A model generated the notes under the pieces. It saw only the letters and a program-made list of their open reading frames with translations. It was not told the origin of the DNA and did not search any database. From a virus: a stretch of 21,652 nucleotides of DNA. The translations under genes and the position numbers were made by a program. The DNA lies in the IMG/VR virus record IMGVR_UViG_3300032093_000972, positions 1 through 21,652 of that record; one strand, 5' to 3'. Positions 8,388 through 15,747 of the stretch are shown here, piece after piece (position 1 is the first letter of the stretch; each line of letters starts with the position of its first letter).

Positions 8388-9317
8388 ATGGCATTTAACG
8401 TATCAGGATTAGTTAACTACACTAACGAGCAACAATCCGAATTATTAGTAAAAGCATTATTCGGTTCTAAAACCGCTTCTGTAATGCAGTCTGCTGGTCA
8501 GGTTCAACCTGGCATCAAATCTTCTTCTAAGTTGGCATTGGTAGGTTCTACCGTGTTCTTCCAAGCCGATGGTTGTGGTTACAACCCAAGTGGAACAACT
8601 ACTTTAACTCAACGTGCTATCACTGTAGGTGCGGTTAAGGTTGAAGAAACTCTTTGCCCTAAATCTTTGGAAGCAAAATGGATGCAAACTCAAATCGCTC
8701 CAGGTTCTGCAACTGCATTGCCTTTTGAAGAGCAGTTTGGTGCTGAAAAGGCTGCCGTTATTTCTGAGCAAATCGAAATCGCTATGTGGCAAGGTGACAC
8801 TGCAAGTGGTGACCCTAACATCAATCGTTTCGATGGATTCGTAAAAGTTATTAGCGGTGCTTCTCCTACATTAGGAAACTCTGCTCCTACTACTTTTACC
8901 TCTATCACTGTTTCTAACGTAGATGATATCTTAGACCAAATCTACGGAGTATTACCTGCTCGTGTTGCAACTAAGACTGACTTAGTTTGTTTCGTAGGTG
9001 TTGACGTATTTAAGTTGATGTTAGTTAACTTGAAAAACGCTAACTTGTTCCACTACACTCCTGAGGCTGCGGTAAATATGGAAATGGTTTATCCAGGAAC
9101 TAATATGCGTATAATCGCAGTTGGTGGTTTGAATGGCACTAACAAGATTGTAGCAGGTTCTTTGAGCAACTTCTTCGTAGGAACTGACTTAGCAAACGAA
9201 GAGGAGCAGTACAAGTTTTGGTACTCTGAGGACAATGACGAGGTAAGATTCCGTGCATCTTTCAAATATGGTGTACAGGTTGCTTACCCTGCTGAAATCG
9301 TTTATTTCACCCTTTAA
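8388..9317 (+). CDS. Major capsid protein
   Basis: This 309-residue protein builds the icosahedral head. It begins four nucleotides after the scaffold stop. The length and layout fit HK97-fold capsid proteins: an N-terminal helical arm (NEQQSELLVKALF), a loop region rich in Gly/Thr, then EEQFGAEKAAVISEQIEIAM, a spine-helix-like segment ending in WQGD, and a C-terminal part with LVCFVGVDVFKLML (Asp/Phe-rich core strand) and YKFWYSEDNDEVRFRASF. The last is a typical end for Bacteroidota phage capsid proteins. The position after protease and scaffold makes the call strong even though the capsid fold is poorly conserved in sequence. Codon choice looks more uniform than in neighbouring genes (many GCT and GTA, few rare codons), as expected for a highly expressed gene. 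Confidence 0.85.
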   Translation: MAFNVSGLVNYTNEQQSELLVKALFGSKTASVMQSAGQVQPGIKSSSKLALVGSTVFFQADGCGYNPSGTTTLTQRAITVGAVKVEETLCPKSLEAKWMQTQIAPGSATALPFEEQFGAEKAAVISEQIEIAMWQGDTASGDPNINRFDGFVKVISGASPTLGNSAPTTFTSITVSNVDDILDQIYGVLPARVATKTDLVCFVGVDVFKLMLVNLKNANLFHYTPEAAVNMEMVYPGTNMRIIAVGGLNGTNKIVAGSLSNFFVGTDLANEEEQYKFWYSEDNDEVRFRASFKYGVQVAYPAEIVYFTL

Positions 9318-9329
9318 TCAATTAACTAA

Positions 9330-9836
9330 ATGGCTTGTTTACTCACACAAGGATTTACCTTAGACTGCAAAGATTCAGTCGGAGGTATTAAGAGCATCCA
9401 CTTAATGAATTGGAGTGCTTCTAAATTTACTGTTGCCAGTGGTGAGGTAACTGCCACCACTTTTGCTTCGGGTGACGTATTCGATTACGAACTTCCAAAG
9501 GGTACAGGTTCTATGACTACCACTACTAACGTAAGTGTAGAAAATGGAACAGTATTCAACCAAGCGGATGTTGCGTTCAAATTGCGTAGATTGTCAACTG
9601 CTAAAAGAAACGAAATGAAATTATTGGCACAAGGTCGCTGCTATGCGATTGTAAAGACTAATAACGATGACGCTTTCTTAGTAGGTTACGAGTACGGATG
9701 TGACGTAACTTCTATGGTTGCTAATACAGGTACTGCAATGGGAGATTCTACAGGTTACGAGGTAACTCTATCTGCAATCGAATCTGAAGCCCCTTACAAA
9801 GTACAGAGCGGTGTATTGACCACATTAGGCATCTGA
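9330..9836 (+). CDS. Probable major tail tube protein
   Basis: This 168-residue protein directly follows the capsid gene and ends just before a strong terminator. Its composition is beta-rich, and the C-terminal half has AFLVGYEYGCDVTS followed by GTAMGDSTGYEVTLSAIE. That G-x-A-x-G-D-x-x-GY-x-x-x-L-x-A pattern is common in tail tube proteins of siphoviruses, where a strand next to a Gly-Asp turn leads into the last strand. The high Ser/Thr content and the placement at the 3' end of the capsid transcript suit an abundant virion protein. A head decoration protein is the main alternative, because the gene sits in the head block and far from the tape measure. Confidence 0.6.
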   Translation: MACLLTQGFTLDCKDSVGGIKSIHLMNWSASKFTVASGEVTATTFASGDVFDYELPKGTGSMTTTTNVSVENGTVFNQADVAFKLRRLSTAKRNEMKLLAQGRCYAIVKTNNDDAFLVGYEYGCDVTSMVANTGTAMGDSTGYEVTLSAIESEAPYKVQSGVLTTLGI

Positions 9837-9855
9837 TTATAGGTTTTCATAGTTG

Positions 9856-9886
9856 AAAGGGGAGGACTTCGGTTCTCCCTTTTTTT
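9856..9886 (+). terminator. Rho-independent terminator with UUCG tetraloop
   Basis: The 5' arm (9857-9867) is AAGGGGAGGAC, the loop is TTCG (9868-9871) and the 3' arm is GTTCTCCCTTT, with two G-T wobbles, followed by an unbroken T-run from 9880 to 9886. The stem of about 11 bp with a cUUCGg loop is very stable. It lies 20 nt after the tube-like gene and would end the capsid and tube transcript or reduce expression of the genes downstream. Confidence 0.88.
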
Positions 9887-9918
9887 ATTACATTTTTTTT
9901 GTTTACTATTTAATATTG

Positions 9919-10284
9919 ATGTTGCTACTACAGAAAGGACAAACAAAGTATTGGTATTTAACGCTAACCGAAAAAGTTACGATAACAAATCCGTACTTTT
10001 TATTTTGGCTGAAAAATAGGACAACAAATACTTCAACATATAAGATATTGGCTGATGTATCTACGCACAAGGAGAGATACAACCAATTTCAAGTTATAGA
10101 GGGGACTACGTTTACATTAGATGCAGGTGAGTATGAATACCAAGTATATGCTCAAACTTCCAATAGTAATTTAAATCCTGCTTTATCCAATGAATTAGTA
10201 GAAGAGGGATTATTAAAAGTTACTTTAACAACAAGTTCAATAACAGAATATCAACCGAATTTAACAGAAAAAATATATGAGTAG
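9919..10284 (+). CDS. Uncharacterised protein downstream of the capsid operon terminator
   Basis: The protein has about 121 residues. The frame opens earlier (TTG at 9853), but that start lies inside the terminator hairpin and would prepend an implausible Phe/Tyr-rich peptide, so ATG at 9919 is preferred. The protein begins MLLLQKGQTKYWYLTLTEKV and continues with alternating hydrophobic and polar residues (NPYFLFWLKN, FTLDAGEYEYQVYAQTS), suggesting a small beta-sandwich with a short fibre-like fold. It sits between the tube-like gene and the fibre genes and overlaps the next gene by 8 nt (10277-10284), so a minor structural role is likely. No specific family is recognised, and no promoter was found after the terminator. 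Confidence 0.6.
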   Translation: MLLLQKGQTKYWYLTLTEKVTITNPYFLFWLKNRTTNTSTYKILADVSTHKERYNQFQVIEGTTFTLDAGEYEYQVYAQTSNSNLNPALSNELVEEGLLKVTLTTSSITEYQPNLTEKIYE

Positions 10285-10546
10285 TTCAACCGAATTTATG
10301 GCAGGGTTCACAGGCAGCCGTGTTGTATCAGGCACTTCAGCAGTCACAGGAAATTGGCGTGGATTTATTGTAAACGCTGATTGCGTAGTATCTGCAATAT
10401 TAGACGAAGCAAACGCATCTTTATTGACATCATTAGGATTAAGTGGTGTTACATTAAGACAAGGTGCATTTATTGTCGTTCCTGAAGAGAAGATAATTCG
10501 CTCTATCACTTTGACAAGTGGTAGCGTAGTAATGTATAATATATGA
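10277..10546 (+). CDS. Small uncharacterised virion-type protein
   Basis: This 89-residue, Gly/Ser/Thr- and Val-rich protein has no Lys-rich patches or membrane segment. It contains SAVTGNWRGFIVNADCVVSA, then VTLRQGAFIVVPEEKIIRSI and a final SGSVVMYNI. The pattern of short alternating strands suggests a compact beta-barrel, such as a decoration, fibre-attachment or trimer-cap protein. It overlaps its upstream neighbour by 8 nt and its downstream fibre gene by 4 nt (ATGA at 10543-10546), so the three are translated as a unit. Similar short proteins occur before fibre genes in Bacteroidota phages, but I know of no assigned function. Confidence 0.55.
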   Translation: MSSSTEFMAGFTGSRVVSGTSAVTGNWRGFIVNADCVVSAILDEANASLLTSLGLSGVTLRQGAFIVVPEEKIIRSITLTSGSVVMYNI

Positions 10547-11907
10547 TTGGATTAGGCGTTGGCGTTAATCGTAGACGCTTTGCGGGTGGATTTGCAGGGT
10601 CTTATTCATCCCGTGTAATTGCCGATGGTGGAACGATTGAGGCACTTGATTGTGTTGCCGCTGCATCATCATTATTACAATCTGCATCGTTATTATTAAT
10701 CCCAAGCGGATATAAGGCAGGTGTTGCCTATGCTGAATTGCCATCCAATGGGAATGGCGATTTAACGTGGTCAAGAAATAGCGTAGCAAACAGAACGCAA
10801 TCTAATGGTAATATCGGTAGTGTTGCGGCTAACTTCCCACGTTTATCCTATATGTACGGAAGTTGCCCCGCATTATTGTTAGAACCACAGAGAACGAATA
10901 GTATCCGTAATTCTACAATGCAAGGTGCAAGTACAAGTCCGAGTACCTTGCCGACTAACTGGCTAAATCAATCAACGGCTGGATTGACATTGGAGGTCAG
11001 CGGAACGGGTCAAGAAAATGGACTTGATTATGTGGACATTCGATATAGTGGAACAGCAACAAGTACGACTGCTCGTTTATTTTTCGAAGCATCAAACCAA
11101 ATTGTTGCCGCTGATGGACAGATATGGACAGAAAGTATTTGGACTTCAATTTCGGGTTCAGCGTTACCGAGTAATTATAGATTGGGGGTTGCTACTAACA
11201 CCTCAGCAGGATTTTCGGTAAGTTCTATTGTTGCTACCCCTAACATCACTCAATCAACTACATTAACTCGTTATGATAGAGTAATGACATTACCAGGGGG
11301 GGCAACCGTTGCAAGGGCTAACCCTGGTATATACATTTCATTGGTTAACGGCAACACCTACGATTTCACCATTCGCATCGCAGCACCACAATTTGAATTT
11401 GGGCAATTTGTAACTACATATATCAATACAACCAATGCCGCAGCAACACGATTGGTAGATACATTTACTCGAAATAACATTTACACCAATGGTTTAATTT
11501 CTGCAAGTGGTGGAACTTTATTTATTGAAATGCTCAACAACATTGCATATACAAGAGATGCCGCAGCACAAGGTATAGGAATTGGCGATTCAAGTTCAAC
11601 AATTGCCAATGGATTTTTGATTGTGAATACTGGAACGGGTAGACAAGTAATTCAAAAAATAATTGCAAGTGCAACTACTAATTTATTCACTACAACAACC
11701 GACACTATTAAAATTGCTATCAAATGGAATGGAACGAGTGCTGATGTGTTTGTGAATGGAGTTAAACAAGTTAGTGCAACTGCATTTACAACTACAATAA
11801 TGGAATTTTTAAACGGAACTGGGGCGGGAATACCAAGATGGATTAAAACAATGGCACTATACCCAACGCCTTTAAGTGATGCAGATTGCACAGCCTTAAC
11901 AACATAA
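10543..11907 (+). CDS. Tail fibre / receptor-binding protein with LamG-like C-terminus
   Basis: This 454-residue protein starts MIGLGVGVNRRRFAGG and carries the short leader SYSSRVIADGGTIEALDCV (residues 20-38), common at the N-terminus of Bacteroidota phage fibre proteins. Residues 72-119 hold the phage adhesin motif DLTWSRNSVANRTQ ... FPRLSY ... CPALLLEPQRTN. The last ~145 residues (TLFIEML, IKIAIKWNGTSADVFVNGVK, WIKTMALYPTPLSDADC) match a concanavalin/LamG-like carbohydrate-binding sandwich. It most likely binds a host surface glycan or forms part of the tail fibre. Its first in-frame residues overlap the upstream small protein by 4 nt. It is far from the other tail genes, so it could be a head fibre instead. 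Confidence 0.7.
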   Translation: MIGLGVGVNRRRFAGGFAGSYSSRVIADGGTIEALDCVAAASSLLQSASLLLIPSGYKAGVAYAELPSNGNGDLTWSRNSVANRTQSNGNIGSVAANFPRLSYMYGSCPALLLEPQRTNSIRNSTMQGASTSPSTLPTNWLNQSTAGLTLEVSGTGQENGLDYVDIRYSGTATSTTARLFFEASNQIVAADGQIWTESIWTSISGSALPSNYRLGVATNTSAGFSVSSIVATPNITQSTTLTRYDRVMTLPGGATVARANPGIYISLVNGNTYDFTIRIAAPQFEFGQFVTTYINTTNAAATRLVDTFTRNNIYTNGLISASGGTLFIEMLNNIAYTRDAAAQGIGIGDSSSTIANGFLIVNTGTGRQVIQKIIASATTNLFTTTTDTIKIAIKWNGTSADVFVNGVKQVSATAFTTTIMEFLNGTGAGIPRWIKTMALYPTPLSDADCTALTT

Positions 11908-11911
11908 CAAT

Positions 11912-12169
11912 ATGATATTTGCAAAATTTGAATTACCGCAAGACAAGTGGGAAGAAATCAAACCCACATTAGAAAACTGTCATATTGTTGAATTAGGCGT
12001 GATTAATACATTATTTGCCGTTGATATTTTGTTTGATGGCGAACCCAACGAAGATTTATTGATTTACGAGGTATTTCCTGAACCTTGTGGATTACATACA
12101 TTTTTAGGAATGGAAGATTTATATTTAGAACGATTTAACGATTTTAACCCAACCGATGAACAAGTTTAA
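11912..12169 (+). CDS. Uncharacterised acidic protein
   Basis: This 85-residue protein begins MIFAKFELPQDKWEEIKPTL and ends in an acidic FNDFNPTDEQV. It is soluble, with many Glu/Asp and hydrophobic residues in alternation and no membrane segment. It follows the fibre gene after 4 nt and overlaps the holin-like gene by 14 nt (12156-12169), so it could be a fibre chaperone or accessory protein. That is only a position-based guess. No family is recognised. Confidence 0.55.
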   Translation: MIFAKFELPQDKWEEIKPTLENCHIVELGVINTLFAVDILFDGEPNEDLLIYEVFPEPCGLHTFLGMEDLYLERFNDFNPTDEQV

Positions 12170-12344
12170 CGATTCCGCAGCCGATAGTTTAGCAGCCGTT
12201 AGTGGTGTTAGTGCAGTTGCTCATTTCGCTACAGAAATACAACCCATAATTTCCGCAAGTGCAGGAATAGTTGCAATTGTTTCGGGTTTACTTGCCTCAA
12301 TTTATTATATAGTGAAGATATGGCAAAGGTTAAAACATCAATAA
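12156..12344 (+). CDS. Small membrane protein, holin candidate
   Basis: This 62-residue protein has an Ala/Ser/Asp-rich N-terminus, one long hydrophobic segment at ~residues 30-53 (PIISASAGIVAIVSGLLASI) and a positively charged tail (KIWQRLKHQ). The size, single strong membrane helix and cationic C-terminus fit small phage holins or antiholins. A second small membrane protein (12436) follows, with a basic peptide gene between them. It overlaps the preceding gene by 14 nt. The endolysin is ~5 kb downstream, so this is not a classic adjacent lysis cassette. The holin role is inference from topology alone. Confidence 0.5.
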   Translation: MNKFNDSAADSLAAVSGVSAVAHFATEIQPIISASAGIVAIVSGLLASIYYIVKIWQRLKHQ

Positions 12345-12439
12345 CACTATTTCGTAAAAAGCCAAAACGCAAGTTAGGCAGACATACCAAACACATTAAT
12401 AAACATAAATCGTGGAAACCAAATCGAGGTCAAGGGTGA
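12320..12439 (+). CDS. Tiny highly basic protein between two membrane proteins
   Basis: This 39-residue ORF starts at ATG 12320 and begins MAKVKTSITLFRKKPKRK, followed by LGRHTKHINKHKSWKPN and RGQG. About 40% of residues are Lys, Arg or His, and there are no acidic residues. It overlaps the end of the holin-like gene by 25 nt and the next gene start by 4 nt (GTGA at 12436-12439), typical of a real coupled gene in this genome. I recall similar short basic proteins with an FRKKPKRK-GRH-type motif next to portal or holin genes in Bacteroidota phages. Its role is unknown; the composition suggests nucleic-acid or membrane-surface binding. Confidence 0.6.
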   Translation: MAKVKTSITLFRKKPKRKLGRHTKHINKHKSWKPNRGQG

Positions 12440-12615
12440 AGTTCAAACCCTATTTTTCGCCAACACCTAAAAGAATTCGCATTTTTGGCGATAGTTTAGC
12501 CGCTGCATCTATAATGGTTGCAGGATTTAATATGTCTGAACCCTCCGTGATGATAGGTTGTGCAGTCGTTGGTGGATTAGGTAAATTCCTATCAAACTTT
12601 TTCACTATCGAATAA
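12436..12615 (+). CDS. Small membrane protein with two hydrophobic segments, holin-like
   Basis: The likely start is GTG at 12436, overlapping the preceding stop as GTGA, which gives 59 residues. An alternative GTG at 12412 would add 8 residues but overlaps the basic gene by 28 nt. The sequence starts KFKPYFSPTPKRIRIFGDSL and then has two hydrophobic stretches, LAAASIMVAGF and VMIGCAVVGGLGKFLSNFF. The FGDSLAAAS ... GKFLSNFF pattern is shared by small proteins placed before portal genes in Bacteroidota phages. The two-helix hairpin suits a holin or membrane-associated head factor. It lies 16 nt upstream of the portal gene. The function is inferred from topology only. Confidence 0.6.
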   Translation: MKFKPYFSPTPKRIRIFGDSLAAASIMVAGFNMSEPSVMIGCAVVGGLGKFLSNFFTIE

Positions 12616-12631
12616 ATACTATTTATAAGTG

Positions 12632-14509
12632 ATGTTTCATCGGATTAATTTTCACGACAACAAACTACCTGCTTTTAAAGAGAACAAAGCAAAGGGTATA
12701 TATACATTTGGAGATGACAACTTATACCCTGAGTTCTTAATCGAAATGTACAATAAATCCCCTAAGCACAATGCGATTGTAAGCGCAAAGGCATCGTATT
12801 TAGCAGGTGTAGGTACTTCAATCAAAGGACAAGATACCGCAATCATTGCAAAGGCTCAACAGAAAGTCGAGGCAATCAACGCATACGAAAGTTTAGACGA
12901 ACTCAAAGCCAAAGTAGCGGATGACTTAGAGTTGTTTAATGGGTTTGCATTGGAGGTTATTTGGTCACGTGACAAACAGAAAATATCCGAGATTTATCAC
13001 TTACCATTCCAAAAAATCCGTAAAACCTTAGCCGATAAGTTTGCGTTCTGCGAGGATTGGTCTGATAGAAAATGCGAGATAATCGAATACAACCCATTTA
13101 ACCCTATTACTCGTGAATCAAAGCAGTTGTACTATTGCCAACTATACAGAGCAGGACAAGGAATTTATCCTTTACCCGATTATGTAGGTGGATTAAAATA
13201 CATTGAAATCGACACGGAGGTTTCTAATTGGCATTTAAATTCCATCAAAAACGGATTTTCTGCTCAGACCTTAATTCAAATGTTCAAGGGTTATCCAACA
13301 CCTGAGGAGGCTCGTAAGACCGAAAGAGCATTAAAGAAAAACTACACGGGTACAGACAATGCAGGAGGCTTGATTATTCAGTACAATGACCCTAACGAAA
13401 AGGAAAGCATAATCAACAACCTACAACCAAGCGATTTTGACAAGCAATTTGACATCTTAAATAAGACCGTACAACAAGAGATTTTTGTTTCGCACAAGGT
13501 AAACTCCCCAATGCTCTTTGGAGTGCGTGTAGAGGGTCAATTAGGCGGTAGAAGCGAACTAATCGAAGCATATGAGATGTTTCAATCTGCATACGTTGAA
13601 CCACGTCAAAAAAAGTTAGACGATGCGTTGACTTACTTGTTTGAGTATATTGCACCTGTACAACTACGAACTGAGAACAAACCACCATTAGGTTTAGATT
13701 ATAGCGAATTGTTTGCAAAGGGAATTATAACCAACGAGGAAGCACGTCAAGAAATGGGATTACCTCAATTGTCCACCGTGAAAGTTCAGTCATCTCTAAA
13801 CGATGCTATCAATTCATTGAGTCCATTGGTTGCAAACAATGTGTTGTCAAATATGACAATCAACGAGAAACGTCAATTGGCAGGTTTACCACCAATTCCA
13901 AATGGGGATGCTATCGAATCGGCTACTCCTGCGGCTTTTAGCAAACAAAATCCATTCGGTTGGGATGACGAAAGAGATTTACAAGTATTCGCTAAATACG
14001 GAGAATCAGCGGACTTATACGAAGAGGTGAAGTTTGAGTTTGGCGATGCTCTTAACAAAGCGTTGTTGAATATTCTTGCAGAAAATCCAGGACTACAAAC
14101 AGGTGATTTGGTCAACCTAACTAAACAACCTGCACAGAACGTAATGGATGCGTTAACCGAGTTGATTAAATCGGATAGAATCGCTCCCGAAGTCAACGGA
14201 TATAAAGTGACCTCTAAAGGTAGAGATTTGATTAAAGGCTTAGAAACAGAATTAGTGGTTAGATATCAGTACGAAAAAGCACCCGGTATTGAGGGTGGTT
14301 TATTAATACCAACATCAAGGGATTTTTGCCGTAAAATCGTAGAATCAAACAAAGTATTTAGCCGTGAGGACATCAACCAAATGACCGCAGAACTTGGTTA
14401 CGATGTTTGGAAACGTCGTGGTAAATGGTACACTAACCCCGATACAGGAATAACAACTCCACAATGTAGGCATATCTGGCAACAAAAGGTAATGATTAGA
14501 AAGAAATGA
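12632..14509 (+). CDS. Portal protein with C-terminal winged-helix and MuF-like domains
   Basis: The start is ATG at 12632 (a GTG codon lies just before at 12629), giving 625 residues. The portal is the ring at one head vertex through which DNA is packaged. It begins FHRINFHDNKLPAF and has the portal core from GDDNLYPEFL to NKTVQQEIFVSHKVNSPMLF and LGGRSELIEAYEMFQ, with KGIITNEEARQEMGLPQL near 364-381. Beyond that is an unusual extension. Residues ~472-535 look like a winged helix (ALLNILAENPGLQTGDLVNL, EVNGYKVTSKGRDLIK). Residues ~543-626 carry SRDFCRKIVESNKVFSREDI and YDVWKRRGKWYTN, ending at CRHIW (613-617), a signature of MuF-type minor head proteins. No separate MuF gene follows, so the domain may be fused here. 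Confidence 0.85.
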   Translation: MFHRINFHDNKLPAFKENKAKGIYTFGDDNLYPEFLIEMYNKSPKHNAIVSAKASYLAGVGTSIKGQDTAIIAKAQQKVEAINAYESLDELKAKVADDLELFNGFALEVIWSRDKQKISEIYHLPFQKIRKTLADKFAFCEDWSDRKCEIIEYNPFNPITRESKQLYYCQLYRAGQGIYPLPDYVGGLKYIEIDTEVSNWHLNSIKNGFSAQTLIQMFKGYPTPEEARKTERALKKNYTGTDNAGGLIIQYNDPNEKESIINNLQPSDFDKQFDILNKTVQQEIFVSHKVNSPMLFGVRVEGQLGGRSELIEAYEMFQSAYVEPRQKKLDDALTYLFEYIAPVQLRTENKPPLGLDYSELFAKGIITNEEARQEMGLPQLSTVKVQSSLNDAINSLSPLVANNVLSNMTINEKRQLAGLPPIPNGDAIESATPAAFSKQNPFGWDDERDLQVFAKYGESADLYEEVKFEFGDALNKALLNILAENPGLQTGDLVNLTKQPAQNVMDALTELIKSDRIAPEVNGYKVTSKGRDLIKGLETELVVRYQYEKAPGIEGGLLIPTSRDFCRKIVESNKVFSREDINQMTAELGYDVWKRRGKWYTNPDTGITTPQCRHIWQQKVMIRKK

Positions 14510-15060
14510 GCAACTTCGTATATTTTATAAGTACCTCCTATCTAAAGGACAACTCCGCAATCAACGAGAATGTTGACGATAAACTATTAAAAAGTGCGAT
14601 TAAAGAGGCTCAAGAGATTTACATCCGTGATATTATTGGTTCTGGGTTGTACGATGAACTACAGACTCAAGCATTTGCAGGAACTTTAACGGCTAATAAT
14701 ACAACGCTTTTAGATTCGTATATTGCACCTTGTTTGAAGTATTACACCATCACTGAATCTATGCTCCCTATGACATTTAAAATGATGAATAAGAGCGTAG
14801 CAGCAAGGGAGGCAGAGAACGCAAGAGCGGTGAGTATTGACGAACTTACAATGATTGAAAAAAGATTCCGTGATAAAGCCGAATATTACGCTAATAGACT
14901 AAGAGATTACCTCCGTGAAAACACAAATACTTATCCATTGTTCCTCAATCCTGGAAGCGGATTTGATACAATTCGACCTAAAAACACATCTTTTTATGGT
15001 GGTTTTTACTTGGGGGACGATATGGATGATTGCTATTGGAACTATGACTATCCGCAATAA
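14506..15060 (+). CDS. Head-tail connector (adaptor-like) protein
   Basis: This 184-residue protein overlaps the portal stop as ATGA (14506-14509) and so sits where the first head-completion or adaptor protein is expected. The N-terminal half is helical: DDKLLKSAIKEAQEIYIRDI, then GSGLYDELQTQ and LLDSYIAPCLKYYTI. This is the pattern of gp6-like adaptor proteins that bind under the portal and offer the docking face for the tail. The C-terminal part (DKAEYYANRLRDYLRENTNT) is a long helix followed by an acidic, Tyr-rich tail. I recognise this composition from connector proteins of Bacteroidota phages. The role is supported by position, fold pattern and size rather than a catalytic motif. Confidence 0.72.
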   Translation: MSNFVYFISTSYLKDNSAINENVDDKLLKSAIKEAQEIYIRDIIGSGLYDELQTQAFAGTLTANNTTLLDSYIAPCLKYYTITESMLPMTFKMMNKSVAAREAENARAVSIDELTMIEKRFRDKAEYYANRLRDYLRENTNTYPLFLNPGSGFDTIRPKNTSFYGGFYLGDDMDDCYWNYDYPQ

Positions 15061-15063
15061 TAA

Positions 15064-15108
15064 ATGGCAGAAAAACAACGAAGCCAAATTAATCAAGTTT
15101 TTAAATGA
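15064..15108 (+). CDS. Possible 14-codon leader ORF
   Basis: An ATG at 15064 opens a 14-codon frame (MAEKQRSQINQVFK) that ends at TGA 15106-15108, overlapping the ATG of the next gene as ATGA. It fills the whole 44-nt gap between two connector genes. It could couple translation of the downstream gene or be chance. Nothing else supports it. Confidence 0.25.
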   Translation: MAEKQRSQINQVFK

Positions 15109-15542
15109 CGCTAAACCAAATAATCGCAAAAATTCAAACTCAAGCCGAAAGTCACAAGATGGTGGGCAAATTCGGAGTGGGTCAACAATCAAACCTAACG
15201 GTTGAGAATATAGAATACTATCCGCTTGTTTGGCTTTACCCCGATGGATTTACTTTAGATTTAGCGAACAAGTTACAAACTTACAACTTTGCTCTGTTGG
15301 TTATGGATAGAGTATTTGAATCTGAATCTAACGTAATAGAGGTACTATCTGACACCGCTCAAATTATGGGCGATATTTTTGCATTGTTGGATTCTGAGTA
15401 CCAAGACGAAGTTTGGCAATTGGTAGTAAATCAGAACGCCTCCCCTTTTTACGATTCAAGAACGGACATTTTAGCAGGATATGCAATCAACTTCTCTATA
15501 CAAGTTCCTTATTTGGCTAATACTTGCGTTGTGCCTGTATAA
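15105..15542 (+). CDS. Head-tail/tail completion protein
   Basis: This 145-residue protein has an N-terminal helix (TLNQIIAKIQTQAESHKMV), then alternating strands (YPLVWLYPDGF, FALLVMDRVFESESNVIEVL), a helix SDTAQIMGDIFALL and a C-terminal strand pair (DILAGYAINFSIQV). This alpha/beta order is what tail terminator and neck proteins of siphoviruses look like (helix, strand, strand, helix, strand), and I recall the same protein in Bacteroidota phages near portal and connector genes. It is preceded by the adaptor-like gene. The likely job is to cap the tail tube or form the neck ring. A weaker alternative is a head-closure protein. Confidence 0.65.
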   Translation: MTLNQIIAKIQTQAESHKMVGKFGVGQQSNLTVENIEYYPLVWLYPDGFTLDLANKLQTYNFALLVMDRVFESESNVIEVLSDTAQIMGDIFALLDSEYQDEVWQLVVNQNASPFYDSRTDILAGYAINFSIQVPYLANTCVVPV

Positions 15543-15747
15543 TTGTTTTATTAAAAAAACGCATTATAAGCACACTACAGACACTCAAATAATAAAGTGG
15601 ACTGATAGTATCACTAAGTGGAAGAAAGTCCGTCTAACGCTCTTAAAATATGACACGTTATATATTGATACTTTTACTCGTGATTCCATCGGTCTTAAAC
15701 GGGCAATTAATTTGCATCGACACCTCGATAGTATCGAACGCCAATAA
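15481..15747 (+). CDS. Candidate outer-membrane spanin (lipoprotein-like)
   Basis: This 88-residue ORF starts inside the last 62 nt of the tail completion gene. Its N-terminus has a signal-like stretch YKFLIWLILALCLYN followed by Cys, with the box L-Y-N-C (a plausible but non-canonical lipobox, -1 Asn), then Lys-rich KKTHYKH and a short polar domain containing ITKWKKVRLTLLKYDTLY. The last 98 nt overlap the next gene in a different frame. A short lipoprotein overlapping an inner-membrane coiled-coil protein is the arrangement of lambda Rz/Rz1-type spanins, with the gene order reversed here. The lipid anchor and role are inference. The frame could also be coincidental, since much of it lies over coding sequence. 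Confidence 0.4.
   Translation: MQSTSLYKFLIWLILALCLYNCFIKKTHYKHTTDTQIIKWTDSITKWKKVRLTLLKYDTLYIDTFTRDSIGLKRAINLHRHLDSIERQ

Noticed and set aside
8629-8844. 71-codon plus-strand frame inside the major capsid gene
   Set aside because: It is an alternative frame within a clearly coding region, Leu/Lys/Ser-rich as expected from a codon-shifted capsid gene.
9853-9918. Earlier start (TTG 9853) for the gene ending at 10284
   Set aside because: The start falls in the terminator hairpin and adds a Phe/Tyr-rich peptide without family support. ATG 9919 gives a compact protein.
10543-11907. Diversity-generating retroelement target in the fibre gene
   Set aside because: No reverse transcriptase gene and no second near-copy of the fibre 3' end were seen in the window.
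14915-15205. 96-codon plus-strand frame spanning the connector and tail completion genes
   Set aside because: It is a frame shadow of two genes with recognisable composition. Its translation is low in structure and lacks coupling to neighbours.
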